Origin: Diplocarpon mali
Lineage: Eukaryota; Ascomycota; Leotiomycetes; Helotiales; Drepanopezizaceae
Length of the DNA stretch: 64,000 nucleotides
Assembly: GCA_024741835.1 (NCBI GenBank)
Contig: JAENRP010000015.1
Coordinates: 160,549-224,548, forward strand
Direction of reading: 5' to 3'
Shown: piece after piece, positions 11,110-25,000 of the stretch
Layout of the letters: the number at the start of each line of letters is the position of its first letter
Numbering within the stretch: the first letter of the stretch is position 1
Made by a program: the position numbers and the translations under genes
Notes under the pieces: model-generated
The model's input: the letters and a program-made list of their open reading frames with translations, nothing else
Database searches by the model: none
What the model was told of the DNA's origin: nothing

Positions 11110-12950
11110 CCTCGTGACGCAGAGCCAGGAAATCATGATGCGCAGTGTGGCTTCGAAGGATGTGTGTTGACGTGTTATCATTCAAGATCTAGATCGTTCT
11201 GGATGTAAGCTTGAGCGCCGAAGAGGGGATGTGTGAATATTGTAAAAGTACAAAACATTCCGCGAAGATTCCCTGCACACGGGACGCTATATATACCTAA
11301 TGCAAGTGTTTTCAGCTACGCTGATATGTCGTCTCTTTGAGCTGCGTCGATACATGGTAGACTGGAAGCGTGCGGCTGGCGTCAGATGGTCCCTGAGCCT
11401 GCGATGGGGTGTACATAATACGCGTGTGGCAGCGTACAGATAGTTCAGCCTATCATCTCCTCTATGTATTTACCTTTTCGAGTTGACATAGCTCCAGACG
11501 TTCAGCTGCAGCGCGATATAGCAACGAAGAGGGGTACGCGACGCCCGCCGCTGGCTTGACGAGATGCAATGGGACGGTGCAGTACAGTAAGCTTACTGAC
11601 CACAAGCGAGGCCGTAAGGACACCCGATCTCCCCCCTATCTAAACCTCGCTTTTGCGATTTAATCGAATATGCAGTCATAACCGATGTAGCAGTCAGCCG
11701 TGAGCTCCCTCGCTCGGAGATCTCATTGTATTGATAGCTCAGCCGACTTCCATGCACTCTTCGATTCTGGTTTTTTTTTTTTAGATGTCTACCCCGGCCG
11801 GCTCATAGCCTCGAATTGCGTGCAGAAGCGGAGATGCACCCTCCTCTATTCGTGACACGGGACTCACATGAAAAGTTCAAGCCTGAGTTCCCAAGCCGAG
11901 AGAAATACTTCAGATACCCACCTGTGGTCCGCCAGCTTAGCCATGGTCAGGTGTTGGCTTCCATCTGCCATAGCACGGGACGTCGAATGTGGCATCGCCA
12001 GAGCTTGCGGGCTATTCTACCACCACTAGGACGCCCTCTTCCAGGTCAAGTACTTGGCCGCGGTTACGAACGTTTTAAATAAATCTTTCCAAGAGGAATT
12101 GCGGTGTTATGATATAGGTTTCTATGCGCGTAGTCGGGATCGCCTAAGCGTAGAATGATGCATTTCACATGTACCTCAAAAATGGGATGATTCTGGATTT
12201 AAATATTTATCTTGATGTGAGACGAGTCACAGGTTATACTATTGTCTCGCGATCACTTTTTAAGAGAGGGCGATACGCTTGCTAGGAGAGAGCACAGGAG
12301 CACCTGATGTGTGCCAAGTTGTAGAAAATCTCTGGTCCGTGCCCTCTGTTTACTTCTTATATCTCGGCATTCCATTCTTGTCCGACCATTTTCAAGGCAA
12401 CACAACTTCCGGTGCTAGACAACCTTTTGATTCTGATCGTTCACTTCCAAAATTTCTTGCCGGGACACCAGGCCCTGGCTCAGCTTTGGAATGGTTCGCG
12501 CGATGTACTATCCTACGCCACCTCGTGAGAATTCGCCCTCTTTTGCCTCTTAACTACATGCCAACTTCTCTGCCCCTCTCGCCTCCCAGCTCATCCAAGT
12601 CCACAGGATCCATCGCCAGCCGCGACAGAGAGAGTGAAACAACTTGAAATCTGAATCGGTCTTCTTGACGGTCTCGACTTTCCTTCTACACCGTCTCCTC
12701 CGCTAGGATCTCGGGCCAGCCGGCTCGTGTTCCAGGGAGCAGCAGGCATTCTTATGTCGACTGCTGTGATAATTCCTGTGGTTTTTTCCAAGACCGTGGA
12801 TTTCAATACTCGAATTGAGAGCTTGTGCTTACGCTATTGCTCAGTGGCGGTCGGTGATGTGCCTGGTAATCTCAAACCACCTATCTATCCTTCCTATCAC
12901 GATAGTTTTGTCGCGAAAACGCCAGAGATGCTTGATTTTATGATCTTCTA
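11110..12950. other. Intergenic region between FAD oxidase and AT-rich island
   Basis: Normal-composition sequence with no supported gene. The first few hundred bases are the likely promoter of the FAD oxidase on the minus strand. Frames at 11,816-12,082 and 12,279-12,951 lack recognisable domains, and I consider them chance ORFs. Confidence 0.5.
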
Positions 12951-15157
12951 AAGATAGATGTTTAATACTTACATCAATTTGACAAATATAAGAGTACAAG
13001 TGCTCACCTCTTAACGAGATAAAATTTTCTATAAGTCGTACTACTAATTCCCTTAGCCTACAAAAATAACTAATCTGAATAACAACTTGACTGCCGCAGC
13101 TGAGCCTATATAGAGAGCAAGTTTCGTATAGGAAACTACGTCATTTGCATCCATGTAATATATAAATCTGAAAGGGTTTTTGTAGTGCTGTATTTAGAGG
13201 TTGATTCCTAGTGGTGGCAGAAGCTTGTAAAATTCTAATCTAACTGTATATCTGAGCTCCCTTTATAGAAGTGCTCCGTGGCCACTTCAGGGGTTTATTA
13301 CATAAGCCAGTCCTCAGAGCCTGAGGCTCCTTATGGCGCAACAGTTTTTTATAATTGGAAGTCAAGTAAGTCGACGAAGCCCGTGAACATCGCCAAACAC
13401 AAGCCACTCCAGCACTCGACGAGCATTCTGAAAGACCTCGGACCTGTATTTTTCCTCTAAAATGATCACTCGCATATGCATTAGCAATTCAATGTGTTGG
13501 GAAAGCGACTCACCTTACTACGATGATTCATTTTATAATCTGATCTTATGCCTTGTTCACCACCACAAGATAACCCACCGATGTCTTGTATTAACCAAGG
13601 TGTATTACAACTACCTCTTAGTACACTTATCATTAGCTAATTATACTAACGAAAAATAACATCTAAAGCAGAGCAAAGATATCCCACTAATCTCTTACAA
13701 GTCCCTTTTTAAGCGGCAACCACTAACTAATAGAGGTCTTTCTTGCATATCCTTTCAACAACTTTCTACAAAGCCTCCTAAATATCTAGATACGACCTAG
13801 TAGACGCGGTGTACCGAACAGAGTGTAGATATATCTGAATTATCTTTCACATGCCAAACGGCCACAGGCGCATTCAGTAAATGAGGAGCAACAGATGGTT
13901 GTGGGTAGAAAATAGAAACGTGATTTCGGCTTTAGCAAACTTACCGTAAGGGTTAAGGGGAGTGGTTGAGAAGCGTCAAGGGGGGTGCGAGACCGCTAAC
14001 CAGCTCAGAAACTCGAATTCATAAGAAGAAGCGTTGGTTCTAAAACGCGGGCTTACGCACAGCCATGTCTGTGCATTTCATTGTGTAATATGCAAAAAAG
14101 CTTCAACTTCTATGCATCTGCATCTCCGCTTGTCAAGACACAAAGGCAGACACAGCTGTTGAGATGGTTCCCTATAGAGTACGGTCTCCTGTACAGAGGG
14201 ATATGCCCGCAGACGAGTACAGTACAGTACGACAGTGCTACACAAGGCAGTATCTCCTAACCATCGCAGTAGGGACAGGCGGGTCCTGAGCGGTGCTGTC
14301 TACTCTGTTATCACTTTGGCCATACATGATGAAGCGGGAGAGAGATCTTCTGAATCCCTGGACGTGGGCTCGTCTCCATGCTACTGCTTCAATAAAACGA
14401 CTCCCTCACTTGATTGAAGAATATCCCAGTCCGTTCATCTTACTAATCGCCTGCAATAGAAATCTTCCTTGGGATAAGCTAGAGGAGGAAATCCTTTTTT
14501 CGTTGATAAAAATAGCAGCGTGCCAAGAGATGGCCATAAGAGGATCACCTGTAGAATCTTTTTCTTTTTTCGTTTTCGATTTTGTTTCTTTTATTCTCGG
14601 ACAGATTCTGATTTGAAGCAAGCTGACCCTGGTAGCAGGGTTCTGGAGTGCTCTAGGAATGACTATGTACTTTATTAGCAGCCAGATGAACACCACCCTA
14701 GCATTAGGTGTAAAAGAGTGATGTTCTGTGGGTTTGCAAGGTTTCAGATACTTTCACATAGTATTATTTTCTCCCCTCTTGATATTGCATATCAGTTCTA
14801 AGCTATATAGTATAAGTGAATACCGCTTTAGTTTTACTGCCTAATAGGATGAAAACTGATATAAAAACTCCATGAATTCGGTATTTAGCATGTTGTACTT
14901 TTAAGAGGCTTTAATTTCTAAGATGAGAGTCCTACCTAAGCTTAGTTAATGATTATTCTCTCCAGTTCTTAGGCAGGTATATCCTTAAAAAGGTGCTTAG
15001 CTAAGTAGAGTTGCTCTAGGTTCCCCATCTCAGGATAAGTCTTGCTAATAGTGGCTATTTATTGAATTTCTTTAAGCATCTTACTAGGGGGTAGCGTCTG
15101 TTTTTAAAAATTTTTCTCGTTGGCTTTAGCTTCAATGGAAAGCTTTTAAAGGAAATC

Positions 15158-15862
15158 TTCAAAGCTATTTAGCTTCAAAATATATCTTTTCCTCACTCCT
15201 TATTTATAACCTGTAATATGCCTTATTTCTCCTAATATTTACTTTTAAGCCCTTCTTTTGATTACAGGTATATTTAAATAATCCTAAGGTATATAAATAA
15301 AGATCGAATGGAGAGGGTAGTTATTAAAATATAAGAAAGAAATTTTTTCATTTCAAACCTTTTAGAAAATTCTAGCTCTATTTAAATTAAGACTTGATAT
15401 TTCTCAGTTGAAAGCGCTTGATGTCGGCTTTGCGGAATTTTTTAAAAAATCTACGGATTCGTAGAAGACACCGCGTGGAGGCGTTGAGCTGTCGTCTCCC
15501 TAAGAGAATTTTTAAAGCTATGAGGCTTCGAGATATATCCTTTCCTCTCTCCGTATCTCTTGTATACCATAACCCGCCTTAACCCCCTTCGTATTTATTA
15601 TCAAACCCTTTCTCTAGTAATAGGTATACATTCAAATAATGCTGAAGTACGTCAGTAGAGGTCCGAAGTAAAGGGTATAAAATAGGTAAGTATAAATAAA
15701 TTCGCTATAAATTTTCAAAAAGTTCTGGCTTTATTTAACACTTGGTTTAATATTTTACAGTCAAAAGGTCTTGATCTCAGCTTTGCAAACTCTTTGGGAA
15801 GAATCTTGAAGATATGCAAGCTTGTAGGAGACACCGCACATAGGTGCTGAGTCGCTGTCTCT
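15158..15862 (+). repeat. Two-copy diverged tandem repeat, period about 353 bp
   Basis: Unit 1 runs from about 15,158 (TTCAAAGCTATT) to 15,500, and unit 2 from 15,511 (TTTAAAGCTATG) to about 15,862. Shared landmarks in the same order include ATATATC-TTTCCTC, a TAGGTATA-CATTCAAATAAT-type stretch, GGTCTTGAT-CAGCTTTGC, GTAGGAGACACCGC and GCTGTCTC. Differences are largely T/C and A/G exchanges, in line with RIP of a tandem duplication. No coding capacity is visible. Confidence 0.7.
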
Positions 15863-16200
15863 TTTTACATAGTAACAGTTGGGCCTGCGACAGAGTAGCT
15901 ATTTATCAATCAAGTTCTCATCTACAGCATAAACCCTGCTCCATACCATAAATCTCTTATTGTGGTAGGTAGTGTAAGTGACTTGTCTTTTTATACAATG
16001 TAATACCAATGCGAGTAGTTTCTTTGAGGTTATAGACATTATTGAAACAACTTTACTATTGCATATTTTTACTCAAGAATAATCTATATTTTAATTTACA
16101 CTGTAAAAAGCTGTCTCAGAGTACTATTGCTGCCTATAATCTTAAATGCAAAGAATGTCACTTACCTTGGTATAAAACACCTGAATCTACACATTACTGT

Positions 16201-16306
16201 ATCGCAGGCTAGAAAAAATACCATATTAAAGTAGAACTGAACCTTAGAACCCCATGTTAAACCTCCTTGCAAACGACGCTAGCACAGTATCTATTTAGCC
16301 TGCATC
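16201..16306 (+). mobile_element. Short TIR element (GTCGCAGGCC family), copy 1
   Basis: About 106 bp bounded by ATCGCAGGCTAGA on the left and TTTAGCCTGCATC on the right, imperfect inverted repeats of each other. It is non-coding and AT-mutated. The ends match the other copies listed at 16,430, 17,059, 18,363 and 40,441. Confidence 0.55.
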
Positions 16307-16429
16307 AAGTATATTTGTCGTGGCTATGTAGCAGCTAATCGTTTATAAACAACTAGTTATCTATGCCAACTACCATAGGAGGTAGCAGTATAGGGCTATT
16401 TGGGGATGCATTAGTACTGATATACTCTA

Positions 16430-16553
16430 TCGCAGGCTTAATAAATAGATAGATACTACTTTAACGTTAATTGTAAGAGCGGGTTGTAGTAGAGGGCCAG
16501 TAGGGTTGCAATGTTCAAATCTACTTTCAACTAGTGTTTCTTACGCCCGCGAT
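16430..16553 (+). mobile_element. Short TIR element (GTCGCAGGCC family), copy 2
   Basis: About 124 bp from ATCGCAGGCTTA to CGCCCGCGAT. The interior GGGTTGCAATGTTCAAATCT resembles the matching part of the 40,441 copy, and both are 124 bp long. Non-coding. Confidence 0.5.
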
Positions 16554-17058
16554 ATGTAGAGTATAGTATTATTTCATAAAGTAGATCCTAGGCGGAGCTT
16601 AACAACTATTCTCTTACATAATAAACCCTTGCTTACCATGGTACCTAATCATAGGCCAGGTTAGTCTCTATATAAAGATAAATTCAGGAAAGGGGATTGA
16701 AATGAATTGCAAGGTCGCTAGGTCTAATCTACTTTCGTACAGACTCTTCTTGGCCAGCGACCAAATAGAAATGATGTAGAGCACGTGCTATACAGTAATA
16801 AGCCCTCAACTATTAAAGATTAAACCATCATACGAGAACAAAGCCAAGGACCGAGGAAAGTCCGATGCACTCCTCGAATTTATCAGCAGCCCCTGAGAAC
16901 TCCAGGACAGACCAGATATTGATCCGTTCGCAAGAGCCCAGGCTGCTAGATAAGAAGTTTTTAATAAAACGAGTGCAAGGGCTAACTCCTTATTTACTCA
17001 TTTTTAAAAATCGTAGCAAGAATGGGTTGAAATCCACTAATCTACATTCCGCTACTGC

Positions 17059-17162
17059 GTCGTAGGCTAAACAAACACCATATGAAAGTGTGGTTTGAAC
17101 TTGCTCGCCTACAGTAATCCCCCTATAGATGACGCTATCGTGGTATTCATTTGGCCTGCGAT
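17059..17162 (+). mobile_element. Short TIR element (GTCGCAGGCC family), copy 3
   Basis: About 104 bp starting GTCGTAGGCTAAAC and ending TTGGCCTGCGAT, giving near-perfect inverted ends. It has an internal GTGTGGTTTGAAC and no ORF. Confidence 0.6.
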
Positions 17163-18362
17163 CAAGCAATGTGATATCAACTACTTAGAAAATAATAATT
17201 ACCTTTGGAGAATTGCAGTTTCACCTTTGTATAAAGATAAAAGTACACTTTCGACTGGCTTTTGTACTTGTGATTTTAGGATCTCACGGACTAGGCTGAA
17301 GTTTGTATAGCTTTAGTATGAACCCTAGCCTCTGTGTCATCTAAACAGCTTTTAGGATTTGAGCTTCTTCGAAACATTTTCCCAAAGCCTAAAATACAGA
17401 ATTTCATTCTGAGCAACTATTATCTCTCTTTGTAAAGTATTGATAGGTAAGTTTGAGTCTGTATTATCTTGAGATCCAAGAAAGTATCGACTTAGATGGA
17501 GAAGATTAAGTGCCCAGAACGCAAAGAAAGTCGATCCGCGCGTACACCAGTCTATACCAGATTTAACCTACGGTTACCATGGGAGGGTCGATTATTTTTC
17601 ATGCATCTACTTTTCCAAATTGTATATCCTATGCCTTGCCTACTTAAATCTGCCTGCCGCTCTATGCAGGGTAATGCTCTCTTATGATCCACGCATCGTC
17701 AAGTAAAAAATCCAGAAGCTGTGAAGATAGAGATATAAGCCTAAAAAATATCAAGAACTGAAACTATACGTAGAACTCATTAATAAATACTATATACTTT
17801 AATTTTAATATACCTCTGATTCCTCTTATTATAATAGGTTTGGCTATAACAAGAGCATGTAGCAGGTACTACTAGCTTTTCGAGCATATCTCTTATTTCT
17901 CTTCTCTCTTCTCTCTATTGCGCTTTTCCCAGCTTTATTTTCTTAGGCACCCGCTTGTATCGCTGATCAAATCTGGCCTACTATCGTCGATTTTGTGAAA
18001 AATCTCTGATGGACAGTCTCCCTGTTCCCAAATACCGCATTTCGCCTTTTATTTAGCTGTACTAGCATGGCCGCATAGCAGTCGCCACTCTTGAAATCGA
18101 GATCATGAGAGGTTATCATTCTGCGTAGTATGGTAGACAGACTTAAATAAGCGAGGCATTGAAGATAATGTTTCAGAAAAGTCGAGGAATATGAAGCAAT
18201 CGACCCTATGGAAGGGAGCGAATCGTGCAGAGAGCTAAGCAGCGCAACCAAAACGGTATTGCCACCTAATGAATATCTCTTTTCAATGGGCTGTAGATGT
18301 GGATCTTAAACTCTAAGGGGAAAGTGAGTTCTTGATCAGTCAAAGTCTGTGTAATTTAGTTT

Positions 18363-18475
18363 GTCGCAAGCTGAATACAATTTAAATACCATATCAGCAT
18401 TCTCTAGCAAGGGGTTAAATAATATCTTTATAAGGTTAGACTTCTTTTCTATGTGATGTTCATTTGGCCTGCGAC
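18363..18475 (+). mobile_element. Short TIR element (GTCGCAGGCC family), copy 4
   Basis: About 113 bp from GTCGCAAGCTGAA to TTGGCCTGCGAC, followed by GAAGTAGCAG, which also follows or resembles the flank of other copies. Non-coding. Confidence 0.6.
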
Positions 18476-20135
18476 GAAGTAGCAGCCGACTGAAACAACG
18501 GTCGTATCACGCCCAATTATATGATATATAAAGTCAGTTCGGATCTCGGCTGTGGACAGGTGGACCAACTCAAACTCAACTCAGTCGCTGGGCTCTCTGC
18601 TTAGCTTCAGCTGCTTTAGTATTTAGGTATAGCGGTTAAGTATTATTTCTTGATAAGAAAGGGACCCCTGGAGTTTTGCATTCAACACTATGTAATACTC
18701 TTAATTCTTAATAGAACTTCGCAACAGAAATATTAGAATACTCCTGAGATATGCCCAAATAGTATATGTGATTTCTTGCATTTCTTCTATTAATATGGCT
18801 AATTTGCAGAGGAAAATATTTCATACTGAATAAAATTCGCAAAATACTCGACCGCTGTACCTCTAGAGCTAGGGATAACAATATTTAACATAGCTGTAGT
18901 GGCAAAAACGGGCTCTTTCCAAGCCCAAGACCAGATGTTCCTAAAGAGGCTTTATTATCGTAAATGAGTGCTATATTACTGATTTTTACTACATCAGCAT
19001 GTTAGCGTAATTGTGCTATTAGTTCCCCATATATCAGTAAATACCAACGCCTTCGAGGACTTACTTAATCTTTTAAACAATACTAATTAGCTACAAAATG
19101 TAGTCTTACCCAGCGTGCAAAGGTAGGATTTCATAGCAAAACTTGCAAAACGTCGCTTAGCGAGCAGTTGCGCTCGAGGCTCTTCTCCACTTGATTCGTC
19201 AGCAATCCTCAGCATAACTCGGCCAATCAGAGGTACCGTGGTTAGCTACTACAACTTGTCGCTCACAGGGGGGTTCAAATAGGAGCGTCTACTTCGTACC
19301 ATAGGTAAATAATGTACAATTCTAGGCTATGTATACTAGATACTTGGCAATGCTGCTTTTACAATTTCCTTAATATTTTATATAGCCTCCTCCTACTGCG
19401 ATCATAGCTTTATATCTCTTTAGCATTTCCTTAATTAATTCTCTAATCCTTTTAATTGTTATCGATTCTTACGCTTCTTTTATAGCTTTATATAGTCTCT
19501 TATAGGATCGATAAACCTTTAGATGTTTACCCTTAATATAATCTTTCATTTTATCCTATACTATCTCGATTGGGTTTAAATTAGGAGAATTCGTAGGCTA
19601 AAAGATAGGGGTAATCCCGATTGCTTCAAATACTAATTAGGTATATTTAGAAGCATACCCTTTTACATTATCCTATTAGAATTCAAGCTTAAGATATTGC
19701 TATAGAATCTCTTAAACCTTTAGGATAATAATTCTAGAGTATAAACCTTTATTTATTATTTCTTAATCCTTTTCTTAAAATAACCCTTAATGCTAACTGT
19801 ATTTCCCTAATATTATTTTTTAAAACATCTATCTAATCTTCCTTTAATATCGATCCTTAATACAATTAGGGTGATATTCTTCTTAAGACCCGATTTCTTA
19901 TATAATCTATTCCTTTATATATTTCCTAGGATTAACCTACGTTTCATTACTTTATAAGACTGAAAACTATTGCTCTTTAGTCTAATTCTTATACTTAAGA
20001 GCCTATTAAAGTCGAGAGATCTGATTTATATATATAAGGACTAGTTTTCAATAAGCAATTCGTCAAACAAAGCCTTCCTTCTCAAAAGCTATACAAATAG
20101 CGTAAAAGCCGACGTTCTAATAAAGAATCGAAGGA

Positions 20136-20140
20136 ATATT
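20136..20140 (+). repeat. Gypsy target-site duplication, left
   Basis: ATATT directly before the left LTR; the identical ATATT at 27,705-27,709 follows the right LTR. Confidence 0.85.
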
Positions 20141-20447
20141 TGTAACGGCTGCACCTCCACTTAGTGCAATTACCTGGGAGTGCGGCGTTTTAAGGTTTCG
20201 CAATCTCGATTCGATATAGGGTTTTTTCGAATCGACCCTAAAGGTGCAAAAGGATATTCTTATATAATATTATATAAATAGACAAAGAGCCTTAAGCTGC
20301 TTATATATATAAGGAAGAAGGGCTCTCCCTTAAGGAGGGCTCCTTAACTTCTTCGTTTCCTTTGTATTAAACCTATAGAATACGCCTTTTGCACTACTTC
20401 TTACTCCTATACTTGATCTCGCACTTTAGCGGTTCTGTATTATTATA
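20141..20447 (+). repeat. 5' LTR of the Gypsy element
   Basis: 307 bp, starting TGTAACGGCTGC and ending TTATTATA. It aligns without gaps to the 3' LTR, with about twenty differences, all C/T or G/A. Confidence 0.92.
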
Positions 20448-20756
20448 TTAAATGAAGAAGTTCTTCTCTATTAAGGACGGCTTTTAATAATATCCTACCC
20501 CTTTTAGAATTCAATTTGCAGTTGTTTCGACTTTCGATAGAATCAGGATCTTAAAGATCTTTTAAATAAATTAAAAGCTTAAGTGTAGCTTATTAATTAG
20601 TATAATCGAAGAACGCTTTTATTAGCTGGATTTTCTTAACTACTCCTTTCGTAGAAGTGCTATAGGCAGAAGTTAGGAGAGCACTATATTATTAGAACCC
20701 TTTTTCTATAGAACCCCTTTTTAACCGAATTACTACTAAAACCAAAATCGGTAAAA

Positions 20757-22080
20757 TGAATTCCCTACTAGCTAGAAGCTAGCAAATATAGAATATACCT
20801 AGTTTGTTTAAGGAACTAGCTTCTATAGGGAGTACTCCTACCCTAGCCCTTAAGGCCGGACCTTCCTCTACTGCTAAGGGTAAGAGACTATAACGCTATA
20901 GCTAAGCCAACTAAGATAAATAAGACTTTTTAAACCTAAATGTATTATAAAGAATAGTCTTAGGTTTAAAGGAATCCTTATAATATTAAGATTAATCTAA
21001 TCGATAATTATAAAGCGAGATTAGCAGGATTGCCTAAGCTATCTCTAGCCTAAAGACCCTAGCTTATTAAAGCTAAGAGATAGCTTAGCGCGTATATTAG
21101 ACTATTAAGCGAGAATCTACCTACTCTTGCTAAAGCAAGACTTAGCCTCTTTTAGAAGTCGATACAAATATAAAATAGCTAAAAATTCAGCTAATTGAAA
21201 AGATCATCCCCTTTAATAATAGGACCTCCTTAATATATAAGTAGTAGTTAGCTTTAGTCTAAAACCGATTGCAAGTTAATGCTAACCTATATTTAAATGA
21301 GTAAGCTTGCTAAGCCCTTATTTGGGGATCTACTATAGGATAAGCCTAAATATACCTTAAACCTTAGTACCTTTTAAAGACTAACCCCTTTCGAAACTAT
21401 TAAGAAATAGTAGAATTGCTAAGCAGTTACTTTTTAATTAGCTAAGAGGTAGACCTATTTCGATCCACTTTTTATTACCTCTATATAAGAGAAGCCGGTT
21501 ATTCTAAAGAAACTTTCCCTTAGTTTTAAGCCTAATTCTAATCTACTGCGATCTAAAGAGAGGTCTTAAGATCTAAGTAGTTCTTCTTTATATAAAATAA
21601 GATTACCCTTTAGCTTAGAGCTACTTACGCTCTAGCTAAGGCCTCTTAAGGGAAGGACTATACTATTATAATTAATTAATTAAATGCCCTTGATGCTAAA
21701 TGCTAAAGTAACTAACTTCTTAACCCTTCGACTAAAAGCAAGGCGACCTTAGTATTATACTAAAAGACATCCGGTTCGCTCCTTAATAAGGCCGCTTGCG
21801 GTCTAAGCGCTAGAAATACCACCTGAGTTTCTAAGCTACTAGCCCTAAAGCCTACTACCCCTTTTTATTAAGATACGCCAGCTAAGGCTAGTTCTCCTAC
21901 TTTGCCCTTTAAGCAAGCTACCTACTAGACTTATAGCAAAACTAGTTATTATAAGACTAAGTGCCCTTTTGCAAGTAAGATTAATACTTTAAAAGATATA
22001 AAGGAAGATAATCTGACTTTAGACTTAATTAAAAATAGGATTAAAATAGAGGAAGATTAAGAAAATAAAGAGGCCTAGGA
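20757..22080 (+). pseudogene. Gypsy gag remnant
   Basis: The region between the 5' LTR and the protease. A decayed CCHC zinc knuckle is visible at about 21,924-21,975 (TSYYKTKCPF with the expected His and first Cys positions mutated), which identifies the nucleocapsid part of Gag. A plausible start is the ATG at 20,757, but the frame is interrupted many times. The limits are approximate. Confidence 0.6.
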
Positions 22081-25000
22081 AAAGACTCTTACTTAGGCTT
22101 GCGAAAGTGCGACTTATCGAAGCTAGATCTTAACTCTTTAATAAGAGAGAAGCAATTCCTAACCTCTTATACTATTAGTATAAATGGACTTAGAGTATTA
22201 TTATTAGCTTTAATAGATACTAAAGCCTTTAATTACCTATTTTTAAATCATTCCCTTTTTATATATCTTTTAAAAGCGATTAGCTTTAAAATTCTTCCTT
22301 TTCTAGCCCTTATTCCTATCTATAGATTTTAAAATACCATTTGCGTATAAGCTATATACTATATACGCTTTTATTTAATAATTGATAAAAGGCATATTTA
22401 TAACTGCCCTTAGGTTATTCTTGACTTAGGCCAGCGTAATACTATTATTAGAGCCAAATAGATATACCGATTCCGATTTAAACTTAATCCGAAGGAAAAC
22501 CGATTTATATAGCCTTTATATTACCTCCTATCTTCCTAATTCGCAAAGGAAATTATTATTTATCTTCCCCCTTTTAAAGGACTTTAGATCTGATCTGACT
22601 ATTAAGCTAATATTAATCGTAAAGAATAAGAAATAGCTATAAATAAAGCTTAATAGATTAATAGAAGATAGTCCTGCGTTAATTTAGTAGCTCTAACTAA
22701 GCGTAAGATCCCTATTACTATTACTAAGCTAGCGCTCCTACCTATAACTAAGCTAGATCTAGGAAAATAGTCTAATACAAATCGACTATAATCTAACCTT
22801 ATTTGCAAATGCCTTAAAGCTGCAGTTCCTATTTGCGAAATTAGTACTAATGCCTTTTATTATAATATAAAGCGTAAGGAGATAGAGTTCTTTTAAATTA
22901 GTATTTACAAAGTAGATAGGATTCTAAAGGAAAGATATAAGCCTAAGAATCCTAATGTTAAAAAGCTAATTAACAATCGATTCTTAAAATAGTACTAATC
23001 TCTAAGATAAGCTTTCTTAAAAAGGGATGCAAATACCCTCCCTCCCTATTAATACTACGATTATAAGATATAGTTAAAAGGGCCTTTGCCTAATGCCTAT
23101 TCGCCCCTCTACTATCAATCTATTAAAGAGCTTAAGGTTATAAAGGAGTACTTACTTAAGAATTTAAACAAAGGCTTTATTAAAACAAGTACTAGCCCCT
23201 TTACTTCGCTAGTACTATTTATAAAAAAGGCCGATAGTAGCCTTTGATTTTGCATAAACTACCAGAAGCTAAACGTACTAACTTAAAAGGACGCTTACCC
23301 AATTCTAAGGATAGATAAGCTCTTAAAGCGAGTATCTAAAGCTAAGATTTTTATAAAACTAGATATTCGAGCCGCTTTTAATTAGATACAAATAGACCTT
23401 AAATCAGAGGAATATACTACTTTTTAAATAAGGTATAGATCCTATAAATGCAAAGTTCTCCTATTTAGCCTTTATAATAGACCTAGTACTTACTAGCAGT
23501 ATATAAATAACATTCTCTTAGATTACTTAAATGATTTTTATATAGTGTATTTAGATAATATTTTAATTTACTTTAAGAATATTAAAGAGCATTAGGGTTA
23601 TATTGAAAAGGTATTAAAACGACTTTTAAAAGCTAGCCTTTAAGCAGATATTAAGAAATGCGAGTTTTATATTACTTAAACTTAATATCTTAAATATATT
23701 CTAATAACGACCAGGATCGAACTAGACCTTAAAAAGGTCGAACCGCTATGCAATTAGAAGTACTTGAAAACTGTCACTAGAGTAAAGTCCTACTTAGGAT
23801 TTTGCGAGTTCTACTAATAATTCATTTGCAACTTTAGGCTAATTGCTAAACCCCTTTCTATTTTAACCTAATCAACAGTACCTTAGAATTAAATAGAAAA
23901 GTGCCGAATCGCTTTTAAAGAGCTTTGCAAATAGCTGCTTTCGATTCAGCGGATTTACTATTTTAACCCTGACTTGCCTATAAAGCTAGAAACTAATACT
24001 TCTAATAGCATTATCGCTAGAGTACTTTCTTAGCAATACTCCGATAAGTAATAGTACCTAATTAGCTTCTATTCGCATATACTCTTTAGCTACGAACTTA
24101 ATTAAGAAATATATAATAAGGAACTCTTTACTATTATAGAATCCTATTATAAATGGAGACTTAAGCTTATATCACTTAAGGAGCGAGTTGATATTTACTT
24201 AAATCACTACTCCTTTAAGTACTTTATAATTACTAAGGTTCTAACTACGAAATAGTACTAATAGATGGAATTCCTATCTGACTTTAATTTTCGAATTGTA
24301 TATACTTTAAGTAAAGACAATTAGAAGGCTAATATTCTTAGCTGCCGAGAGCAGAATATACTAGTTTATAAATAAGCGAAGCTAGATAGCTGATCCTAGG
24401 TTCTGATTTCCCTAGCCTAGTTAGACCTCCGAATTAATACCGAACTGGCCGACAAATTTCTTACCAAATCTGCCGAAGGCACCTTTGCCCTAATATTAAC
24501 CAATGCTCCTAATTTAATCTTAAATCGACCTAAGGATTCCTTTAATTTGATCGAAAAGCTTTATTAAGATAATTGCGAATCCTTTTAAGAGATTTATACC
24601 AACTTTCCTAAAAACTACTCTTTAAAAGACAGATTGCTTTACTTTAAGAAGCGTCTTTGCGTATGCTATAATACTCTCTTATATACTTATCTAATTTAAG
24701 AAGCTTATAACTAACCTTTAAATGCGCACCTTAATAGCTTAAAGACCTATTAGCTACTTGCTCTTAAGTACTATTAGGTTAAGATAGGTTTGAATTATAA
24801 AAGATTTATTGCAAACTGCAGACCTTATTAATTCTCGCATTTAAAGACAACTAAATAATAAGGCCTCTTATAGCCTTTTCCTATTCCTAACTATCCTATA
24901 TAGCACTTATATATAGATTTTAAGGATTTCCCTCCTAATAAGCATAGTTTTAATCGAATCCTAGTTTTTATAGACCGACTTAGTAAGAGTGCTATTACAA

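Larger units (their letters stand above)
12951..19289. other. AT-rich, RIP-like degraded repeat region (left part)
   Basis: From about 12,950 the base composition shifts visibly to A+T with very frequent TA steps, and long ORFs disappear. The region contains a two-copy 350-bp tandem repeat (15,158-15,862) and several short inverted-repeat elements with GTCGCAGGCC-type ends. The frame at 17,967-18,251 (-) has no recognised domain. I interpret the region as old repeats mutated by RIP; composition was judged by eye, not computed. Confidence 0.7.

Noticed and set aside
22099..22332. 77-codon open frame inside the Gypsy element as an independent small gene.
   Set aside because: It contains the retroviral-type protease site (ALIDTKAF) and is a surviving piece of pol.
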